64,000 nt of DNA from Ceratotherium simum simum (taxonomy: Eukaryota; Chordata; Mammalia; Perissodactyla; Rhinocerotidae). Of the stretch, positions 34,201 to 46,285 are shown piece after piece. How positions within the stretch are numbered: the stretch's first letter is position 1; every line of letters starts with the position of its first letter. The stretch is from the NCBI RefSeq assembly GCF_000283155.1, contig NW_004454163.1, forward strand, positions 23,464,977 through 23,528,976, in the 5' to 3' direction. Position numbers and translations under genes: made by a program. The notes beneath the pieces are model-generated. The model saw only the letters and a program-made list of their open reading frames with translations, was not told where the DNA came from and searched no databases.

Positions 34201-34855
34201 TATTTAAGTAAATGCAAATTTAAAATGAAATATCATCTTTATATACTGAATTACCAAAAAAGAAGTATTGATAATACTCAATGCCATAGAAGGTAAGCTG
34301 AAACTGGAATGCATATAACTTGTTGATAGACTTTTAAATTGGTACAACCCTTTGGAAATCAATTTGCCAATAAATATCAAAAACAATAAATATTCATATT
34401 AATTATATTTCTGGGAATCTAACCCAAGGAAACATTGTAAAATATAGGAAGGAACTTATATACATAAAAATATTCACTGGAGTACTACCTATAATAGTGA
34501 AAAATTGGAAATAACAACATGGAAATGGTTAAATAAATCATATGCTAGCCCACTACACAGTTGTTGGAACAATATACAGTTAATTATAAAATTATAGCAC
34601 ACAAATTATATAAAATATGGATAAAATATGGATAATATAATGTTAGGCAAAATTTTTTAAAGTATATGTATACACTATGATCATTATGTTTTCAAAAGAT
34701 GCATTAAAAATATTTGAAGAATATAAAAAATGCTAAAATACTATTGTAATTGCATTATACAAAAGGAATTATAAGTAATTTTTTATTTTGCCTATCCCAA
34801 ATCTTTCTCTTATAAATAAAGCAAATGATAACATTTTTAAAACCTGTAAAGATTG
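34201..34855 (+). mobile_element. Degenerate L1-type 3' fragment
   Basis: TTGGTACAACCCTTTGGAAA, ATTTCTGGGAATCTAACCCA and AGGAAACATTGTAAAATATA, then ATTCACTGGAGTACTACCTA, are the end-of-ORF2 and 3' region motifs of old L1/HAL1 elements. It separates two L2 pieces. Confidence 0.62.
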
Positions 34856-34859
34856 ACAT

Positions 34860-35220
34860 TTAAGGAAACCCTTGACAGCATTCTCAGCTCCCACTACTTC
34901 CCATGAAAACCCTGATCTTCAACAAATGTGTCTCCTCATTCCTTGCCCAATCCCATATAACAGCTTTGCAAATACTACTTTCTCTAACTGGAATGTCCTC
35001 TCCCTTCCATTTGCTTTTACAAAGTCCACCATATGTCCCTTATCTTTTCTAAAGATTTCCCCAAACCTCCTAGCCATAGTAACCTCACCCTTCTCGAATA
35101 CCTGTAGCATTTGTCTGTACTATTTATTTGACACTTTGTACATGACATCTTCCCAACATCACCCAGAATAATGCTTTTAAATAGCACAGGACAACACATC
35201 ATCTATTTCATCTGCCCAGG
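34860..35220 (+). mobile_element. L2 LINE fragment, 3' piece
   Basis: TTTCTCTAACTGGAATGTCC, TTCTAAAGATTTCCCCAAAC and CTGTACTATTTATTTGACAC resemble the L2 3' region. Probably the continuation of the 34110-34200 piece. Confidence 0.5.
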
Positions 35221-35489
35221 CAGCCAATTTTTCTGTCTAGAGAAAAGGAATATAATATCCTCCACGGAATTCTGTTCTTTAGCTTATCTATTTCTCAATC
35301 ATAAAAACATTATAATGAGACTATAGTATAAATAACTAGCAGAGGTTAGGAAGATGTATATGTTGTTAGAATGCCTGGAATGAACAGTAATTCTCTGGGT
35401 TATTTTACAAACTTTTCACACACAATGCCTTTGAAGTACACATTTTTTAAATTTATCCCTCATCTGGAAAGTTTCTTCTAACATATTTA

Positions 35490-36420
35490 AAGATGTTCAT
35501 TCTTGGTTATTATCAAAAAGATGAGAGAGTGCTGGCAAGGATGTGGAGAAAAGGGAACTCTTTGCACTGGTGGTGGGAATGTAAATTGGTACAGCCACTA
35601 TGGAAAACAGTACGAAGGTTCCTCAAGAAATTAAAAATAGAACTACCATATGATCCAGCAATCCCACTTCTGAGTATATATTCAAAGGAAATTAAATCAC
35701 TATCTTGAAGAGATATCTATACCCCCAGGTTCACTGCAACATTATTCGCAATAGACAAGACATGGAAACAACCTAAGTGTCTATCAATGGATGAACAGAT
35801 AAAGAAAATGTGGTGTATGTATATTCCATTATATATATACATATATTGGATAATATAATGGATAATATTCCATTAATATATATATGTTATAATGGAATAT
35901 TATCAGCCATAAAAAAGAAGGAAATCCTGTCACTTTGTGACAACATGGACGTAACTTGAGAGCATTATGCTAAGTGAAATAAGTCAGACGGAGAAAGACA
36001 AATACTGTATGATCTCACTTATATGTGGAATCTAAAAAAGCCAAACTCAGAAACAGAAAGTAGATTGGTGATTACCGGGAGCAACAGGATAGGGAGGGGA
36101 AATGAACAGATGTTGGTCAAAGGGTACAAACTTCTGGTTATAAGATGAATAAGTTCTGGGAATCTAATGTACAGCATGGTGACTATAGTTAACAACATCG
36201 TATTATATACTTGAAAGTTGCTAAGAGAAATCTTAAATGTTCTCACTCCCACCACCACAACAAAAAAAACAGTAATTACGTGAGGTGATGGATGTATTAT
36301 CTAACCTTATTGTGGTAATCATTTTGCAATGTATACATGCATCAAATAATCTTGTTTTACTCCTTAAACTTACACAATGTTATATGTCAATTATATCACA
36401 ATAAAGCCGGGAAAAAAAAT
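35490..36420 (+). mobile_element. L1 LINE 3' end (ORF2 C-terminus and 3' UTR)
   Basis: The first 200 bases translate to ORF2 C-terminal sequence: [55 protein letters not shown]. They are followed by TTATTCGCAATAGACAAGAC, GTATGATCTCACTTATATGT, an AATAAA at about 36400 and an A run. The reading frame ends early and there is no 5' half, so it is a truncated, dead copy. It is the best preserved L1 in the window and is antisense to MBD2. Confidence 0.9.
35861..35904. repeat. Perfect 15-bp inverted repeat inside L1
   Basis: GATAATATTCCATTA at 35861-35875 pairs with TAATGGAATATTATC at 35890-35904 around a 14-base AT loop. It appears to derive from a local duplication and inversion of the L1 ATTCCATTATATA segment. 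Confidence 0.8.
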
Positions 36421-39400
36421 CATTCTAAAAAAAAACAAGACTGATTTCTGGAAGGGAGTAGAGGAAAGTTTCATATCCTTTGAAAGAAGAATTAGCAAAC
36501 AAAAGGAAATAATCTAGGATCAAATGGAAGATTTAAATCTGCTTCTTCACTGATTTAAATATTTACTTTTTGGTAAAAAAAGTAACTATTCTGTAGGAAA
36601 TGTAATTAATATTCAAAGACTATCAAAAACACCTAAAGCCTATCAGCACTCTATAAACCTACAACTGAAAGGAAGAAGTAATGGCTCAAAGATGAAGTTT
36701 CTTTAATTTGAGGATAAAAGAAAGAAAACAGCAAGAGATCAGAAAGTGTCAAAGATGACAGCATCAAAGAAATAAGAAAGAAACAGGAACATGAGTTCTT
36801 CATATGTTGAAAGAAGAAAGCTGGGAAAAACACCCTTAACAGCAAAATCACAATTCAATTAAATTAAGAAAAATTTTGGACGTGTTTTATGTATCTGGGC
36901 AAATAAGGACATTTCGATGATCTAACTGTTTAGGATAACAGTCTTTCAGTTGGTCGAGTCCCCTCCACCCCCTCCAGATTTCTTTTTAATCTAATGAAAA
37001 GACAAGCACTCATAAAATATACTGATAGTACACATAAAAATGGCTAGCTACTTATCCTATCATAACCAGGTTTTACAAGTTCCATCTCTACCTTATAATT
37101 TTAATTATAGGCAGAAATCACTGCTGCATTCTGTTTAATGCGCTTTTGTTTACATACCCTAATTTGCACTTTTAAAGCTAAGGCATTTCAAGGAGTCAAT
37201 ACATTAGAAATTCATAATTTATATATTTTAGAGAATTCAAATTAGACTGCCATACAATGACCTAGGCATAGGATGTTTGTTATATAAGACAGAATTATTA
37301 ATTTCTATGATTGCTTCACATCTAAGTTAATCACTTCAAACCTATTCAAGGTAGAACCTACATTAAGATCCAAAAATGTAATCCTAGCTCTAGGCCTCAA
37401 AATTCAGCACTCTAAAAGGAATTACAATACCACTAGCTTGAATATCTTACTAAAAGATTGTGATACGGTTAAAGAATAAAAACATTTATATCTACAGGAA
37501 CCTCAAAAATAGAAACCTCATTGTCTAATTTATTTACTCTATGATCAAAATAACTTCTCCAAATGGAATATTTGGCCATTTATATTATCAATCCAGTTCA
37601 ATGTAGCTATGCAAAAGCTAACAAAACTGGAAGGACCATTTTTGCCAACTATCTCCTCAATAATAATGTTTATTGATTAGCAGTCATCTGCCATATGTAT
37701 GTCAAAATATAATTAAGACTAACATCTTTCCTTTACTAAAAAGCCTGAATCTACACTGCAATAGGAGGCGTTACAGAAAATGATTTTAAAAAACATCAAG
37801 ACAAAAGTTGTCTATTATTTTCCTATATTTTCCCAATGCACAGTCCTATATTTTGAAATCCTATTGGTGAGACAGTAGTCAAATATTACCTCAACTCTTA
37901 TGTTGAAGATCAAGAAGGGGAAAAGACCACTAATGTCTTAGTATAATCAAAAACATCCAGCAAAAATTGTCAGGTGACATGGGGATAAAGTGAAAAACAG
38001 TCCAAACTTTTGGAGAAGTAACCTACTAAATAATTTTAACACTTCTTGTCTATGCAAACTAAAAGAAAGATTAAACCCTCAAAAGATCTGCTTTAAATGA
38101 CAGGGTTTTTTTGGGGGGTGGGGTGAGATTTAGCTTTTTTGACATATTCTTTTCATTTGAGAACAATCTCATAAACCTTAATAAAAAAAAGGAAAACTTA
38201 AAACTATTCAACATACCAAAGAATAAGGAGCAACTAATCTGGTTACTTCAACTTTAAAAATCTAGGTTACCAATATCTCTATAGCCAGATAAACACCCAG
38301 TAAATATAATTACTACAGTTTTTACAATCTGTGATTGAACTTAGGTGCAGAAAACAATTAAATTACTGTTAAAATGACCATAATTTGCTACTCGTTTGGT
38401 CTTTAACCAAAACATTTGGGTTTACAGACTATATTGAGAATGATTTGGCAAAGAAAAGATAAGAATAAAATCTACTAAATACTATCTGTTCCCAATAAGA
38501 CAACTCAGATTTCCAATATGGAATTAATATTATGAGTTATTCCACTTTCTTTATCTTTCGGGCTTTTTTGAAGCAAACAGTCTTAATCACATACTTTCAA
38601 AATTTTCAATTAATAAAAACATCTTTACAAGGAAACGATTTTAAAATCACCAGAAAGGCAAAGGACAAGATGTTCAAGACTTTAGACAGTACCTAAGAAA
38701 GAATACCATCAGGGAATGGCTTTATCAAGGTGGGCAAAGTTGAGAATGGCAGAATTCCTTCCCTGTTGTAATGAATATACTGAAACTACGGACAGTTTGA
38801 CTCTCCCTGGGTGCGGTAGTAAAACAGAAGGAAAAAGCCTGGTACAGAAAGCTGAATGGCCCAAAGAAAACCTAAGTGGTGACAAGAGCCTAAAGGCACA
38901 TGCAGGTACGCATCTTTTATATTGGATGTGATACACTTACATGGCCCCTGTTGAATCTCTTGGGGACCAACAGTAAAGCAAGTCTAGAACTTCAAATCTT
39001 GAGACATCTATAGCAAGATGCTGATCCAATGTGGCTCCAAATATCTTCTGTTTTCCTGGCTCACCTGAAGAGGAAAAAACACTACAGAGGATGTGGGAAC
39101 TGAATTGCTTTATGTAGTTTCTTCTAGAGCAACTGTCTGAAAGTTTTGGCCCAATCCTTTATGAAGTCTGCAGATGAGACACTTGAGGGACTATCGAACA
39201 ACAAAATTCAAATGAAAAGGTGGAGTGAGATATCTAGAAGGGGAATATGAGAGCAAAAGATAATCGTCGTAGGTAAATCAGTGTTTCTAATCCATAAGTG
39301 GGAGGAGGCAGAGAAAGGAGAGAAAAACTATGCACAGATGTTTCTCCCTCCACTCCCTCACCCCAATTGCTACTAAAATTCACGAAGTACCTAAACTTTT

Positions 39401-40099
39401 TGACCACAATTAGGGAGTGAATAAGCAAGATTACTTGGAAAGTTTACGCATTTTGTCAAGTCTCCCTCCCCTGGCTATGTGGCATTATTAAGCAGCAGGG
39501 AGGCCTTTCAGACAATACTTTTTTCTAAGAAAGATTCTGGTGGAATACAGCATAAAGCAATAAAGAAAGAGAAAAATAAATTCAATTTATACAAAAATGG
39601 AAGTCACAGGACAATATACTGTATTGACAAAGTTTATTTAATTCTGTTTTTCAAAAGGGGAGGGATAGTTTTGGTGTAACAAGAAATCAGAACAAAAAGT
39701 AGTTTCCAAATAATAGAAAATATTTTTAAACTGAGCAACACAGACTGCATGCTTCATCCCCTTAGGAAATATTATCCCTGGAAAGATCATCTTTAAAAAA
39801 CTAAGATTAGCAGAACCAAATCTGATATACATTACCATACAAGAGCATAAAAATGTAGTCCATAATATTAAATTAATTTAGATTCATTTTTAATTAACTT
39901 CTTAATTTTTTTCTTAAAACATTTTACCTAAATATTGTATTATTCAAGTTATTCTCCAGCATTCATGTAATAGCCTAGGACATAAAACAATTTTCTTTCC
40001 AAATACATTCCATTTAACCAGAGTTTACTTGGACTATGTCTGGTAAAAATACCAGAATTTTCTGAAAAAATAAGATTGGAGAATCAATTAGATCCTTAC

Positions 40100-40237
40100 C
40101 TGACGTGGCTGTTCATTCATTCGTTGTGGGTCTGATTTCACTTTATTACTAGGATGATTTGTGACTTTGGTTACTGGTTGTTTGAAAATTGATGCTGTTT
40201 GTCTAATTGGCAATGTCGTATTCAAGTCTGGTTTACC
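40100..40237 (-). CDS. MBD2: MBD2 exon 3: linker / NuRD-interaction region
   Basis: This 138-nt exon is exactly 46 codons in phase 0, beginning GKPDLNTTLPIRQTASIFKQP and ending SDPQRMNEQPRQ (about residues 235-280 of human MBD2). The region is mostly polar and disordered. The segment LPIRQTASIFKQPVTKV is conserved between MBD2 and MBD3, and it contributes to contacts with NuRD histone-deacetylase core components (family knowledge). The acceptor is CCACAG/GGTAAA and the donor is CGTCAG/GTAAGG, a good consensus. The exon is isolated, with 17 kb of intron upstream and 24 kb downstream. Because it is a multiple of three in phase 0, skipping it would keep the frame. Known stem-cell and testis isoforms that end after exon 2 omit this exon and everything 3' of it. 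Confidence 0.96.
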
Positions 40238-41205
40238 CTGTGGATGAAGGATATAATTTATTAATAAATATTATGTGTAAATATAAGTAGATGAATTCTT
40301 TTTTTATTAATTTAATATTCATTACTTTAAATCAGATTATTTCAAACTTCTCAGTCTATCTCAGCATTTTAAATACTCTAAAGCACATTTTAAGCATTTT
40401 ATTATGTAAGGCATGCATGAAGTTTTGTCACAAAAAGCTTTTTGCGTACTGTTAAATGTAAGAAAATTATCTATATAAAATTCAAAATTAATTTGACTAG
40501 CAAAGTACTAAGGATTTTTAAATGAACAAATCTGTTTAAGGTTGGGTCATACAAAAGGAAGGAGAACTTTCAGGACAACAATCAGGACAGCAGTCATTTC
40601 TACATTCTCAGGATGGAGGAAAATAATGGTATACTTGGCTATTAGAATATAAACTAGCTGATCAGCGATCAGCTGTTAGAAGGCCAGGCTCACATAAAAC
40701 CACATAACTTAACCTTCCCCTTTTATAGAAAAAAAGATAGAAAGGGAAGTTCTAATTCCGGCAAACAGAACTCAATTTAGAAAAATGTAATAAGGAAATA
40801 TTCCTTATTTTTATATCACATTCAATACTTTTAAAGAAGAGACTTAAAACTGAAGTTTCAGAAAATCAAGCAACATACTCATCTACTTTTATTCAACCAG
40901 TAAATAAAACGTAAGATATGTTCTAGTGAAGTCAAAACGTGGCACAGAATTGCTATTAAGTTCATTTGCAATACTCTTAAAAACAGTGAGGGGGAGGAGA
41001 AAGAAAAAGAACAAAATGTGATTTAATCATTGTGTATTCTGATTCTGGCAAAAAATATAAAAGGTCATATATACCTGAAAACAATATACATCTAGTATTT
41101 TTGATGTAGAAATACACTTGAAAAATCTACAGGACAATCAATTAACTTTTATCTTTACAACTATCTCCAGATAAAAATTGTAATATCAACTTCCAGACTC
41201 CAAAA

Positions 41206-41393
41206 CAGTGGTTCTCAAACTAGGGCATGCATCAGAATCACCCAGAGGGTTTATTAAAACACAGATTACTGGCCTCACTCCCAGAGATTCTGATTCAGTA
41301 GGTCTGAGGTGGGGCCTGGGAATTTGCACTTCCATTAAGGTCTCAGGTAATGCTGATGCTGCTGATCCAGGGACCATACCTGGAGAACCACTG
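41206..41393 (+). mobile_element. MER5-type hAT-Charlie DNA transposon
   Basis: 188-bp element with terminal inverted repeats CAGTGGTTCTCAAAC / GAGAACCACTG and inner landmarks CATCAGAATCACCCAGAGGG, CCAGAGATTCTGATTCAGTA and GTGGGGCCTGGGAATTTGCA. Flanks CTCCAAAA (41198-41205) and CTCTAAAA (41394-41401) form the 8-bp hAT target duplication with one mismatch. Fossil. Confidence 0.87.
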
Positions 41394-42078
41394 CTCTAAA
41401 ACACAGATTGCAAATTGGTGGCAGGTGGACCAAGTCTAATTCATAGATGTGTTTTGTTCAGTGTCTTTAATAAAGTAAGCCAACATCTACAAATCTGGAG
41501 ACTTCACATAAAATCTAGAATTCTAGCTTCTCTTAAAAACTCCAACATTTAGAAATACTGGACTTGATTTGGCCACAACAGGCCATGATTGATTAGTAAT
41601 AGCTGCGCACTAGAGGTGTCCAGGGTTTTCCTTTTGCAAAATTCCTCAACAACTCACATTTGTTATCAGTCTGAGCTCTGTAGGCATTGAGTTTGTGACC
41701 TCTGCTTAAAAAATATTAGCGATGCCTAGAAAGGCAAGCATCACAATAAATTAATCTCACAATTATTACAATTACAGAATTATTTAGACCCACTGTTAAA
41801 TGTGCCTCCACCATCCCCCTCCCATAAACACACCCCTCTTCTCTGTATGTGCTGAGCATGATTGTCATTCCTTTATCTCACTCAATTTTCTCCCAGTGTA
41901 TGTGCTTACCTTTAAGAAGATATATTCATCTTAAGTAACTCTAACAATATTATTTCTCATGTATTTGGCTTTTTAATTTTTCTGTATTTTCAAAAAAATA
42001 TGATTTGGAAGTGTGCAAACTTGTCCGACAGGCTGCAAAGAAACGACTTAGGATGTCATCTCTAAAAAGTGTGAGGCC

Positions 42079-42324
42079 AGGGCCGGCCCAGTGGCATAGC
42101 GGTTAGGTTCACATGCTCCACTTTGGCGGCCCAGGGTTCACAGGTTCGAATCCCGGGAGTGGACGCATGCACCACTCATCAAGCCATGCTGTGGTGGCCT
42201 CCCACATACAAAATGGAGGAAGATGGGCACAGATGTTAGCACAGAGCCAATCTTCCTCAGTAAAAAGAGGAGGATTGGCAACAGATGTTAGCTCAGGGCC
42301 AATCTTCCTCACCAAAAAAAAAAC
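42079..42324 (+). mobile_element. ERE SINE with intact B box
   Basis: Starts AGGGCCGGCCCAGTGGC and ends in an A run. GGTTCGAATCC at 42143-42153 is an exact RNA polymerase III B-box consensus. A short direct repeat AAAGTGT (42066-42072 and 42325-42331) may be the duplication. It lies in intron 2, antisense to MBD2. Confidence 0.92.
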
Positions 42325-44119
42325 AAAGTGTATTTTTCAAAAGCTCTCCTGGTAATTCTGATGCACAGAAGGTTTGGACACCTTGATTTATGACATCTAG
42401 AGCATTCTGTGGCCCTAAATGAAGCCACCCGAACTATAAAATAGTCAATATTCAATCCTAAAGAAGCTGAACACATAAATGCTTAGAGGAATTTCCTGTC
42501 AATAATTAGTTATAATTAGTATGTATCACTAAACAATACATTGTTTAGTTTTTAATGTTTTTGTTCTTTAATAAAGAACAATATATTCTGCTGGTATAAG
42601 AACAAAAATGGCATCAGTAGACACAGAAGTATATTGCAACTGTTTGTATGTGCACAGTCGAGTCCGTAAGATTCTCATTGTTATAAAGGATGACTGGAGG
42701 CCACAGAGACTATTCTAAACTATGAATCCTGAATCCACAAAGACTGGAAGGAAGCATGGAACACGTAAAACTATTGGTGCTACAATGGTAAGACTGATAT
42801 TTTTTCATTAAGTTATGTTTTTGGTGCAATGAATAAAAATTAAAAGAAAAATCTGGCTAAAATATTGGAAATATAAAATTAACTGCCGTTTTCTGACAAT
42901 GAGACAGTTCATTCCCCAGTGGCAAGGAATAAGATTATTCAGGAGAGTGCTGTCTTACTCTTCTCTTGATCTTATTTCGGTTTTTATTTTTTTTTCTCCT
43001 TTTAACTGGTCTGAAAGCCCTGAAGACAGAGGAATTTTTTTTTACTAATTAATTTTGTATTCCAAAACCATATCATGTAGTGTAATCTGAAAAGCTGGAC
43101 TAACTGGTCTTCTCAGAAACTGTCATAAAAACAGTGGTAAATTTTATTACCACTGTCCCAAGGACTGCGAAAGAGTCACTGTTAACTCATGCCCAGTTGT
43201 GTCTGAGTTTTTCTAAATAACTACCAATCTCCCATAAACTTAGGCGTTATAAAGCAAGCACTTTTTTATGGGACAAGATTAAGGCTATTCATATATTTGA
43301 ATATTCCTTTTCAATATAAGAAAAAGTGAAGCAGAAGTTCATTATATTACAAAATTAAACCAGCAAACCCACACATTCTAATATGAGAATGAAAAGTTTT
43401 CAACTTTTGCTCAGTCTTCTTAGTAGACAAGCTAGCCCTCAAATCAAAATTTAATGTATTTTAAAATAATATGTATATTAGACTGGAAGTATTCAAATAA
43501 ATAATTTTCGAGGGTCTATTCTATCTCCCTAAGTGCTGGGAGGAATACAAAAATAAATATTTTTTTATTTTTTAAACTTTTACTTCATCTCTTTCCAATA
43601 AATATCTGGGATGGCTCTTTGTACACTCAGAAAGGACAAATATGCAGTAAAAATTAACTTTTAAAAATAGAAAATCAAGGACAAGGAGAAAACAAATTTC
43701 CTTTTGAAAAGGTTAATAGTGATTGATGCTAGCGCTGAGCATCAAATGCGGATCTGAACTTTCTAGGGGCCTGGGTGAAAAGAGAAACATTAAATTATGT
43801 AGATATTATGGTCAGAAAGGAGGAAGCAAACCACTTAACGAAGACAAAAGCTGTCCTGGTATCAAATCTAAAAAAAAAAATTAATAAAGGTACTTAACAT
43901 CACAACAAATATTAAGCAGATTTCTACTGCTTTTTCTTTTTTCAGTGACCTTCCATAAAAGCCAAGAGCATAACATTTGAAGGACAACTCAGAGAAGGTG
44001 AGTCTGAAAGGGACTAAACGAGTGTGGTCTAATTATTGTGTAGTCTTCGGTGATCTGACTTAATTAAGGCTAGAAAAGAGGATTACTAAAGAGGAAGATG
44101 AAAAGCATGTAACATAAAC

Positions 44120-44260
44120 CAGTGGTTTTCAAACATTTGTTGCATTCTTACTCCTAAAAGACTTTTGAAAATATACACACTCCACCTACATTTTAAAGTT
44201 GCCGCCAAGAATATTTCATTTTTTATTTAATGTAAATAGTTGCAAAGGATGCACTTACTA
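44120..44260 (+). mobile_element. Possible hAT-type relic
   Basis: CAGTGGTTTTCAAACATTTG resembles a Charlie-group terminus. The other end is not clear. Confidence 0.35.
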
Positions 44261-45714
44261 AAGTATTTTAAATACTGACACTTTAACAATAAACTGTTCC
44301 ATCTCTTTAAAATGTATCTAACAGAATCTAAATATACCCACCATCAACCACTTACACATGAACAAACTCTTCAATACTTATAAATTTTATTTCACTTTTT
44401 TCTCTTTACACTAATAATTCCATTCCTACAGTTATTTCCTATTTTAAACTTGAAAATCTTTAATCGATCATTTGTATGAAATTATTGCTTTAAACTTTCT
44501 GTGACCATAAAGCTCTTAGTGATAAAAAAAAAATCCTTCTGGTTTATTACAATTATTAGTATATAACTGACCAAAAATGGTAAATTATAAATTTTAATAA
44601 AGAGATAAAAATTAGATAGACATATATTAATGAAAATGATTTATTTAAAAAATAACTACACGGCCTAGGATGAGCTTTACTAATTGCCGGAATAGGATAA
44701 GATTTAGCATCAATTCCACTTCTATTCTTCATTTTTTATAGATATAACACCAAGAAACCTTGTTCACATAAATGAGTAAATAAAATGAGTTTTATTCTGT
44801 CACTAGTTCTTTGAACTTCTTTTGAGTTATAAGTCAAAATATCACACAGTGAACCACCAAAAAATTTTAATAATAGACATTTATATTAAGTCTTCTGTAA
44901 ATTTTGTTGCAAGTAAAGAATTGTACTAGCGGAAAGAACTGTTATCTAGTCATTAATTTTCTTAGTAGCAACACCAACATGTCAAATAGTCCCTTTATTA
45001 GAGATTAAACATTTTGTACCATGGTAATATTGGGGACAAGTGAAGTGTGCTCTTCTTCTGTAAAATGGGAGAAAGTTGACTATGAAAGGGGAATTGAGGA
45101 AAAAAGAACCTGTACTTCTATCACAGGTACATTCTCAGATCAATTAAAGGAAAGAGTACATGGAAGTTAAGGATACTGAAACGTCGTCTTTAAAACCATC
45201 CATGCTGGGTATACCATACTATGCTTTCACATAGCATAGTTAGAAGAGAAGGGACTTAAACTATATTTTCTAAATACCACTTTTCTCAGCCTGGCTTTGA
45301 AATAAAGCTATATGACAGACAGTTCAGAATTGTACATATTCTATGACAAAAGCCTAGAGAACTCATTTTATCTTTAAAATTCATGCAAAGTTTGGATTTC
45401 ATTTTAAAAATTAGCCATGTCTTTTTAAGTAAAAATGTTGTTCTACCTATCCAAAATGTTCAAATAAAACTGACACTTCCAAGTATCATATTCATTCTGT
45501 GATTTTGCAAATGCCCCATACCTAAGAAATACTCATGCCTCAATTTGAGAAGCAAAGATTTTATTTTTCTAAGGTCAGTTTCTTCATCCTCATAAATGAG
45601 GATAAAACAGTAACTACTCATAAGATTCTCATATGCATGTAATATGCTATATACATGAGGTATATGCATATTATACATGAGATAATGCATGTAGGATGCT
45701 GCTGCTGCTAATGC

Positions 45715-45860
45715 AGCTTTCATTCAGTCAGCCTTTGAACAAATACTGAGTGCCTACTATCGGCCAGGCACTGACTGCATGTCGGGTATACAGTCATGAA
45801 CAAATCACCAGAATCCCTGCCTCAGGGCTTACATTCTAGGGGCAGGGGGAAGACGGCAAT
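45715..45860 (-). mobile_element. L2 LINE 3' end
   Basis: Plus-strand reading: TGAACAAATACTGAGTGCCT, ACTATCGGCCAGGCACTGAC, CAGGGCTTACATTCTAGGGG. Reverse-complemented L2 tail. Confidence 0.68.
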
Positions 45861-46164
45861 TAACAAATAGGTTTATAGTTTACAGTCATGTCGGCACATA
45901 CATTCTGAATAAACAGCAGCTGATTTCTAGTATTAGCATTAACACGTTATTGAACATGCCACTGAAATTTAGAAACTTAACCTATTAAGCTTTCCCAGAA
46001 GGAAAGCTATCCTCTGGTTCACACAAAGTGCCTGAGTGGTATCTTTAGGTCAAACCAAGATTATCCTCAAAAAGGAACTTGAGATTTGCTCCAGAACATG
46101 TACAGTAGCCAATAGCTAATGCCTTTCCACAAAATCGAAAGTCAACAATGCAAAGTTTACAATC

Positions 46165-46285
46165 CTTCAAGTTTTTTTATTGAGATATAATTCACACACC
46201 ATAAAATTCACCATTTTAAAATGTATAATTCAGTGGTTTTTAGTATATTCACAAGGTTGTGCAACTTTCATAGGTTTTGGCAAAA
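46165..46285. mobile_element. L1-related UTR fragment
   Basis: TTTTATTGAGATATAATTCA, CACCATAAAATTCACCATTT, AATTCAGTGGTTTTTAGTAT, ATTCACAAGGTTGTGCAAC. A familiar old L1M segment; orientation and subfamily not resolved. Confidence 0.55.

Larger units (their letters stand above)
16057..40099 (-). other. MBD2 intron 3 (24 kb)
   Basis: The longest complete intron. It is filled with old repeats: L2 and MIR fragments, MER20, several plus-strand L1 remnants, one ERE and a GT microsatellite, all listed separately. Stretches without recognisable content include 17340-18290, 18830-20220, 21250-22050, 22530-23385, 23600-24640, 31320-31900 and 36430-40099. In the last of these I saw neither a repeat family nor an exon over 3.6 kb. 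Confidence 0.9.

Noticed and set aside
35493..35708. Protein-like 71-codon frame.
   Set aside because: It is the C-terminus of a truncated L1 ORF2, not a host gene.
42079..42324. tRNA gene suggested by the exact B box.
   Set aside because: The tRNA-like head belongs to a SINE. No cloverleaf with matching acceptor arms is present.
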